From: Branchiostoma floridae
Taxonomy: Eukaryota; Chordata; Leptocardii; Amphioxiformes; Branchiostomatidae
Reading direction: 5' to 3'
Length of the DNA stretch: 38,599 bases
Assembly: GCF_000003815.2 (NCBI RefSeq)
Contig: NC_049995.1
Location: 6,230,254-6,268,852, forward strand
Part shown: piece after piece, positions 32,566 through 38,599 of the stretch
Position numbering within the stretch: the stretch's first letter is position 1
How the letters are laid out: each line of letters begins with the position of its first letter
Position numbers and translations under genes: made by a program
Notes under the pieces: generated by a model
What the model was told of the DNA's origin: nothing
What the model saw: only the letters and a program-made list of their open reading frames with translations
Databases searched by the model: none

Positions 32566-32747
32566 TTAGTACCACAGAACCAGTCCTGGAACTATAGACT
32601 GATTGTCAAGATTACATATACATTGGTTCCCGTTTTGCTGAGGTGATAGACTAGTAGGTTGTATTTTAAAGCTGTTGTTGCTGGTCATCTGACTGCCGTC
32701 CAAGTTCAGGTCTTTCTTGTGACTCTTGTCGATACTGTCATGTAGAG
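32566..32747 (-). CDS. Candidate terminal exon of a minus-strand gene
   Basis: On the minus strand a good acceptor (TTGTTTCTTACAG) precedes an open frame of about 60 codons starting ALHDSIDKSHKKDLNLDG and ending VPGLVLWY then stop. AATAAA lies downstream on that strand (plus 32358-32363), as expected for a last exon with a 3' UTR. The peptide is polar and Ser/Asn/Gln-rich, like a cytoplasmic tail, but no family is recognised. Upstream exons would lie to the right or beyond the window; the open stretch at 32944-33126 did not join in phase. Confidence 0.35.
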
Positions 32748-33274
32748 CTGTAAGAAACAATGTAGAACAGGTTAGTTATAGTTTAACACATGTTGGGAAA
32801 CCCGATCTCATACTCCCATGAAAACGCTGATAATATGTCAAAATATATGAATCCCTGTGGGTTCTTTAAGATGGTTTAGTTGTCAAATGTCTTCTTTCAC
32901 ATGATACCCAAGCTAATTAATTAACCAGAACCCCCGCATCCAATTATAGGTTCGGTCTGGTTTTCAATACCCCCAATATTGGTGACTGGTCTCCCACTTG
33001 AGCCGTAGGGTCTGGTTGAGTCATCCTTCTATCATCATTCTTATGCTGTAAACTCCTTGTGAGAAAAAAAGACAGATGTTGAATCACTCCAAACTTTGGT
33101 TTTACAGTAGTTTTATGCATTTGCATTCATTTCTTGTCAGGGCATGATTGGAATTAATATTGTTTGACTTCAGTAAAAAGACGTGCCTGCAGCTGTTTGA
33201 TTTTTTTCAGGCTGCGTTTGTGGAACAGTAGGGGAGGATTCTCTGTGGATTTTGAAGACAGATGATCGTGCGTG

Positions 33275-35845
33275 GGCTAACAGAGAACAAAGGATCTTTC
33301 TTTCCCCCTTCCTCTTGAAAGGAAGACATTTCCCGTCCCTATAGCTACAGAAAACGTTTTTTCTATCCTCTTGAGTTAGACTTGACACAAAGAAATTTGC
33401 TGACCCGATAGCTACAGAGAACAAAGGGTTTTTTCTATCCTCTTGAGTTTGACATGACACAAAGACATTTGCTGACCCGATAGCTACAGAGAACAAAGGT
33501 TTTTTTCTATCATCTTAAGTTTGACTTGACGCAAAGAAATTTGCTGACCCGATAGCTACAGAGAACAAAGGTTTTTTTCTATCCTCTTAAGTTTGATTTG
33601 ACACAAAGAAATTTGCTGACCCGATAGCTACAGAGAACAAAGGTTTTTCCCATCCTCTTGAGTTTGACATGACACAAAGACATTTCCCGTCCCGATAGCT
33701 ACAGAGAACAAAGGTTTTTTCTATCCTCTTGAGTTTGACATGACACAGAAATTTCCCGTACCGATAGCTACAGAGAACAAAGGTTTTTTCTATCATCTTA
33801 AGTTTGACTTGACGCAAAGAAATTTGCTGACCCGATAGCTACAGAGAACAAAGGTTTTTTTCTATCCTCTTAAGTTTGATTTGACACAAAGAAATTTGCT
33901 GACCCGATAGCTACAGAGAACAAAGGTTTTTCCCATCCTCTTGAGTTTGACATGACACAAAGACATTTCCCGTCCCGATAGCTACAGAGAACAAAGGTTT
34001 TTTCTATCCTCTTGAGTTTGACATGACACAGAAATTTCCCGTACCGATAGCTACAGAGAACAAAGGTTTTTCCCATCCTCTTGAGTTTGACATGACACAA
34101 AGACATTTCCCGTCCCGATAGCTACAGAGAACAAAGGTTTTCTCCATCCTCTTGAGTTTGACTTGACACAAAGAAATTTGCTGACCCGATAGCTACAGAG
34201 AACAAAGGTTTTTTTTCTATCCTCTTGAGTTTGACTGGACACAAAGAAATGTGCTGCACCGGTACCAATAGCTACAGAGAACAAAGGTTTTCTCCATCCT
34301 CTTGAGTTTGACTTGACACAAAGAAATTTGCTGACCCGATAGCTACAGAGAACAAAGGTTTTTTTTCTATCCTCTTAAGTTTGACTTGACACAAAGAAAT
34401 TCGCTGCACTGATAGCTACAGAGAACAAAGTTTTTTCTATCCTCTTGAGTTTGACATGACACAAAGACATTTCCCGTACCGATAGCTACAGAGAACAAAG
34501 GTTTTTTCTATCCTCTTAAGTTTGACTGGACACAAAGAAACTTCCCGTACCGACAGCTACAGAGAACAAAGGTTTTTTTCTATCCTCTTAAGTTTGACTT
34601 GACACAAAGAAATTTGCTGACCCGATAGCTACAGAGAACAAAGGTTTTTTTCTATCCTCTTAAGTTTGACATGACACAAAGACATTTCCCGTACCGATAG
34701 CTACAGAGAACAAAGGTTTTTTCTATCCTCTTGAGTTTGACATGACACAAAGACATTTCCCGTACCGATAGCTACAGACTGAGAGAACAAAGGTTTTTTT
34801 CTATCCTCTTGAGTTTGACATGACACAAAGACATTTCCCGTACCGATAGCTACAGAGAACAAAGGTTTTTTCTATCCTCTTGAGTTTGACATGACACAAA
34901 GACATTTCCCGTACCGATAGCTACAGAGAACAAAGGTTTTTTCTATCCTCTTGAGTTTGACATGACACAAAGACATTTCCCGTACCGATAGCTACAGAGA
35001 ACAAAGGTTTTTTCTATACTCTTGAGTTTGACATGACACAAAGACATTTCCCGTACCGATAGATACAGAGAATAAAGGTTTTTTCTATCCTCTTAAGTTT
35101 GACTTGACACAAAGAAATTTGCTGACCCGATAGCTACAGAGAACAAAGGTTTTTTTCTATACTCTTGAGTTTGACATGACACAAAGACATTTCCCGTCCC
35201 GATAGCTACAGAGAACAAAGGTTTTTTCTATCCTCTTAAGTTTGACTTGACACAAAGAAATTTGCTGCACCGATAGCTACAGAGAACAAAGGTTTTTTCT
35301 ATACTCTTGAGTTTGACATGACACAAAGACATTTTCCGTCCCGATAGCTACAGAGAACAAAGGTTTTTTTTCTATCCTCTTGAGTTTGACTTGACACAGA
35401 AATTTCCCGTACCGATAGATACAGAGAACAAAGGTTTTTTCTATCCTCTTAACTTTGACTTGACACAAAGACATTTCCCGTACCGATAGATACAGAGAAC
35501 AAAGGGTTTTTTTCTATCCTCTTAAGTTTGACTGGACACAAAGAAATTTGCTGCACCGATAGGTACAGAGAACAAAGGTTTTTCTCATCCTCTTAAGTTT
35601 GACTTGACACAAAGACATCTCCCGTCCCGATAGCTACAGAGAACAAAGGTTTTTCTATCCTCTTAATTTTGACTTGACACAAAGAAATTTGCTGACCCGA
35701 TAGCTACAGAGAACAAAGGTTTTTTTCTATCCTCTTGAATTTGACATGACACAAAGACATTTTCTGACCCGATAGCTACAGAGAACAAAGGTTTTTTTTT
35801 TCTATCCCAATGAGTTTGATTTGACAGAAAGACATTTCGTATAAG
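33275..35845. repeat. Minisatellite array, about 71-bp unit, about 35 copies
   Basis: Units contain GATAGCTACAGAGAACAAAG, a T-run, CTATCCTCTT-(G/A)-AGTTTGAC, GACACAAAGA and CATTTCCCGTACC or AATTTGCTGACCC. Two monomer types alternate irregularly. The unit is not a multiple of three, so minus-strand frames crossing a few units are artefacts. A four-monomer higher-order unit of about 283 bp is repeated at about 33480-33765 and 33766-34050. Confidence 0.95.
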
Positions 35846-35849
35846 AGCT

Positions 35850-36328
35850 GCGGGAAACTAACTACGATGCGCCCAGGCTAGTTGAGCTGTTTCAAAATAT
35901 CCATATAATAAAACACTTCGGACGGCCACAGAAAACACATGATCACTCACCTTTTATATATTTTCTCCATCGGACCTCCGCACGCCTGCCTCTTTGCCTT
36001 TCTGCTACCTACTTCTGAATAAGGAAAATACAGTGGATAACAGAGGGGCATTTTCCAACCCGTCCACTCATCCCCACTCCACTTGTCTTCAATGATGGTC
36101 AAAATGATGAGATCTCCAGAATGGTCAGCTGATATCCTGAGAATGTGCTCGATTGGTCGACCGCCGATACATCACGTGGAGGCCCGCCTCTTGTAATTAA
36201 TCTTTTTTTTTGTCTCTTGTTCCGCCCCGTTGGAGGGTCTCCGCCTCCTGTTGTGGGATAGTCTCCGACTCCTGGGGGCGGGGCTGTCATAAATCTGCAG
36301 CTGTCTAACTCCAGATGGAACGACTAAT
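35850..36328. other. Flank of the minisatellite, no gene seen
   Basis: Includes a GC-richer patch (36140-36290) with a repeated CTCCGxCTCCTG motif. No recognisable coding sequence. Confidence 0.35.
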
Positions 36329-36720
36329 GTGTTTAGCATTGGCTCTGACGTTCTTCAAGGGGACCCTCTTGACATGTTTTTATTCAGGTGTTCTATCTCA
36401 GACACTGAAGGCTTTACCGTACGCAGTCGTCATAGCCGTCACTACCCTGTCGAAGTCCTTGCTGACATTGACTTTGCAGACGACATAACCCTTCTCGAAA
36501 ACTCTATCCACTTCGCACAAATTCTGCTAAACAGTATAAGTATAGGAGGCATGTCAGGCCATCGGCCTTAATTCAAAACCGTTCAAAACAAACTACATGC
36601 ATCTGAGCCCTTCATCTCCGCGGCAACAAATTGCATTTGACAGGTCTGAAATTAAGCGTGTAGTCGACTGCAAGAATCTAGCTGTTTTTTCTGGTAAAGA
36701 GATAGATGCATGTGTAGAGT
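36329..36720 (+). pseudogene. Degenerate LINE reverse-transcriptase fragment
   Basis: Shows SDVLQGDPLDMFLF (RT QGD-x-L motif) and VEVLADIDFADDITLLENSI (F-A-D-D catalytic block), then after a one-step frame change GLNSKPFKTNYMHL and VVDCKNLAVF. Frameshifts and stops make it non-functional. It probably belongs to the same broad LINE group as the minus-strand tail at 30024-30287. Confidence 0.7.
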
Positions 36721-37188
36721 AAGGGTTGTCTAAGCTTGTAGTTCTTTCATTTTCCTACAAAAAATATCACACTGTGAAAAAATATGGAAGCACCTATCAG
36801 GAAGCAAACAGAAACCTGTTAAAACTACTCTACTTTACAATTCTAAGTCATTGGCCTTGGGTGCAGTCATTAGTAAGAAACGGCACCTACACAACAGTGC
36901 TACAAATAGTGTACAACGTATAATGAAAACGGTGAAACATCCCAGGTTTACCGCTGATAAACGGCAGCCTCCATGCTCGTTAGTTTACCTACATGTCACT
37001 GACACACTTCGCCACTTGCCACTATGTCGTTTATGATCCGGCACGTTCTCAGGAACAGCTCAATCTCAGTACCGGTGTTTATTATCTCAACTCCCTTGTT
37101 TGGATCTCTTGACATTGGCATGCTATGGTCTTGATTGATTTCTTTGTGGCAAATAGCTTGTTTCATTATAGTTTGGATGCCGCCATTA
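36721..37188. other. No feature recognised
   Basis: Sequence after the RT fragment; it may be more of a degraded LINE, but no motif is clear. Confidence 0.3.
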
Positions 37189-38170
37189 CAGGGGTACCTA
37201 AGTATTCATACGATCCTTACGAAAAAAATACGATCCACTACTAAGAAAAATTCGATCCTTAAGCTAATTAAGGGCACAACCCACCATACGTGCAAATGCG
37301 TGCTGTCTACGTGCAAAAACGTGGGCAATCTTTTGGGATACGTAACGTAAGTGGTCAGTACCGCCTCCGTACCAAATCGTACGGAATCCAACGGATTTGG
37401 GAGCACGCATACACGCCGTAGCACTTTACGTGCATGCAAAACTTTCTCTGCTATTCGGGCTGCGGATTGACTCCCGTACGAGCCAGTACGGGTGACGCGC
37501 GTGCCCTGTACAGCCAATGCGAGTGAGTAAGGACACCGTACGTACACAGCACGTGTAAGTACGGCCTGCATATGATAACGTGGCAATCGCACAGACATCG
37601 TACGTACAACTCACCACTTGCGTTACGAACTATGCACGCAACCGCTCACGGCACGTGCGAGTGACGTATGTTGAGACGTGCACCCTCCCTGCTCTTGCCA
37701 TTCCTTCCTCACGTTTTCAGAAATACGTGGCGGACGGGGCCTCAAAAAAACGTACGGACAAATAACACGTACGGCGGGTTGTGCCCTTAGCTTTACGGAA
37801 TTAATACGATCCTTACTAATCTGTCGCCACCACACCGAGCCGTGCTCTGTTGCAGATTAATATCCTTTCCCCAGCTAGCCGAAAGGTATAAAATACACCG
37901 ATATATCACCCAATAAGTTAGCACTCGTGCAGGTGGAGGTTTTAGGGCTTAGCAGGGTGGGATAATCCCTATGTCGTCAGAAGAAATGCAAGTTCCGGGG
38001 CCACCATGTTGAATTAGTAAGGATCCTATGAATTCCGTAATGATCGTATGATTTCCGTAAGGATCGTATGACTTCCATAAGGATCGTATGTTTCTTAGTA
38101 GTGAATCGTATGAATTCCGTAAGGATCGTTTGTTTCTCGTAAGGATCTTATGAATACTTATGCGCCCCTG
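37189..38170. mobile_element. hAT-like non-autonomous foldback element
   Basis: Ends CAGGGG (37189) and CCCCTG (38165-38170), flanked by CATTA on both sides (37184-37188, 38171-38175), a 5-bp target duplication. Inverted ends of about 90 bp share AAGTATTCATA, CGATCCTTACG and CACTACTAAGAAA. The right subterminal region (about 38013-38090) has four tandem 20-bp units of AAGGATCGTATGATTTCCGT type. There is no transposase. A second element is nested inside. Confidence 0.75.
37271..37786. mobile_element. ACGT-rich MITE nested in the hAT-like element
   Basis: Ends AGGGCACAACCCACCATACG and CGTACGGCGGGTTGTGCCC, flanked by TTA (37268-37270, 37787-37789), consistent with a PIF/Harbinger-type MITE. The interior is unusually dense in ACGT and CGTACG, unlike the AT-rich neighbourhood. 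Confidence 0.75.
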
Positions 38171-38214
38171 CATTAGATCCCCGCCCTGTTCTGATTTGTT
38201 TTAATGTGTAAGGA

Positions 38215-38340
38215 ACCGCTAATTCCCATGCTATCAATGGTGAAGAGCACTAATTGCAGTGTTATCATTGATGACAACCATTTATTGCCGTGATATCAAT
38301 GGTGAACATGATAATTGCTATGCTATCATTGGCGGTCGTT
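38215..38340. repeat. Short tandem repeat of about 31 bp, four diverged copies
   Basis: Units of the type CTATCAATGGTGAA followed by an AATTGC-TG block; copies vary (TTATCATTGATGA, ATATCAATGGTGAA, CTATCATTGGCGG). Confidence 0.6.
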
Positions 38341-38599
38341 CCCCCAGAAATATACATGTAAACTTCACTTGATGGATGTATGCTCTGTGTATAAAATCAA
38401 AGGATTTAGCCATTACATCCTATCCTCAACAAGAACCAAAAAGTTCCTATAAAACGTCAACTAGATTTTGTTCTGAACTCGTGATCAGGGAAGTACACAA
38501 TTTCTACTAACCAAGCCTCAGTTCAATGCCTCATTTCCTACTGAATAAAATAGACTACCATCTACCTTGAGTGTACCTCTCATTGCGTATAGAAATAAT
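38341..38599. other. No feature recognised
   Basis: AT-rich end of the window without a recognisable exon or repeat. Confidence 0.3.

Noticed and set aside
32944-33126. Minus-strand frame of 60 codons as an exon preceding 32566-32747
   Set aside because: Acceptor-like sites exist, but the only donor gives phase 0 whereas the next exon needs phase 1.
33170-35474. Minus-strand frames with repeated FSVAIG and KTFVLCSYR segments
   Set aside because: They are the minisatellite read in different frames; the unit length is not a multiple of three.
33275-35845. Repeat array as a CRISPR
   Set aside because: No unique spacers; whole units are repeated, and the genome is eukaryotic.

Overview
The window is animal nuclear DNA: one gene split over many introns, dense non-LTR retrotransposons, SINEs and small inverted-repeat transposons, long CA/TG microsatellites and a minisatellite. 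No operons, Shine-Dalgarno sites or tRNA/rRNA genes were seen. The repeat style (CR1- and L2-like LINEs, tRNA-derived SINEs, many foldback MITEs) and moderate intron lengths suggest an invertebrate deuterostome, most likely a lancelet (Branchiostoma). That organism call is inference.

The main content is one plus-strand gene, 12387-31079. I assembled 23 coding exons by hand; every junction has GT/AG ends and compatible phase, and together they give one open frame of 1347 codons plus stop. In order the product has three SRPBCC (Bet v 1/START-like, polyketide-cyclase-like) ligand-binding folds, with a long charged linker between the second and third, then a C2 domain, then a complete lipoxygenase catalytic domain. 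The lipoxygenase iron ligands appear intact: His1043, His1048, His1225, Asn1229 and the C-terminal Ile1347. Animal lipoxygenases normally carry an N-terminal PLAT domain. Here a C2 domain sits in that place, preceded by three putative lipid-binding or cyclase-like modules. I do not know this architecture from described enzymes. A natural reading is one polypeptide that docks on membrane, oxygenates a polyunsaturated fatty acid and binds, carries or transforms the product. The linker is encoded by two duplicated, phase-0 exons (8 and 9) whose products have opposite charge.

Layout: 1-8300 holds tandem repeats, a TG microsatellite, a foldback element and a minus-strand CR1-type LINE (about 3786-8261) split by a younger plus-strand LINE with an intact 5'-truncated ORF. 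8300-12386 is intergenic with diverged dispersed repeats and a MITE whose pre-insertion sequence survives next to it. 12387-31079 is the fusion gene; its introns hold CA/TG microsatellites, foldback elements, tRNA-derived SINEs, a deleted mariner and a LINE 3' end. 31080-38599 holds a possible terminal exon of a minus-strand gene, a 2.5-kb minisatellite of about 71-bp units, an RT fragment, and an hAT-like foldback element that contains a second, ACGT-rich MITE.
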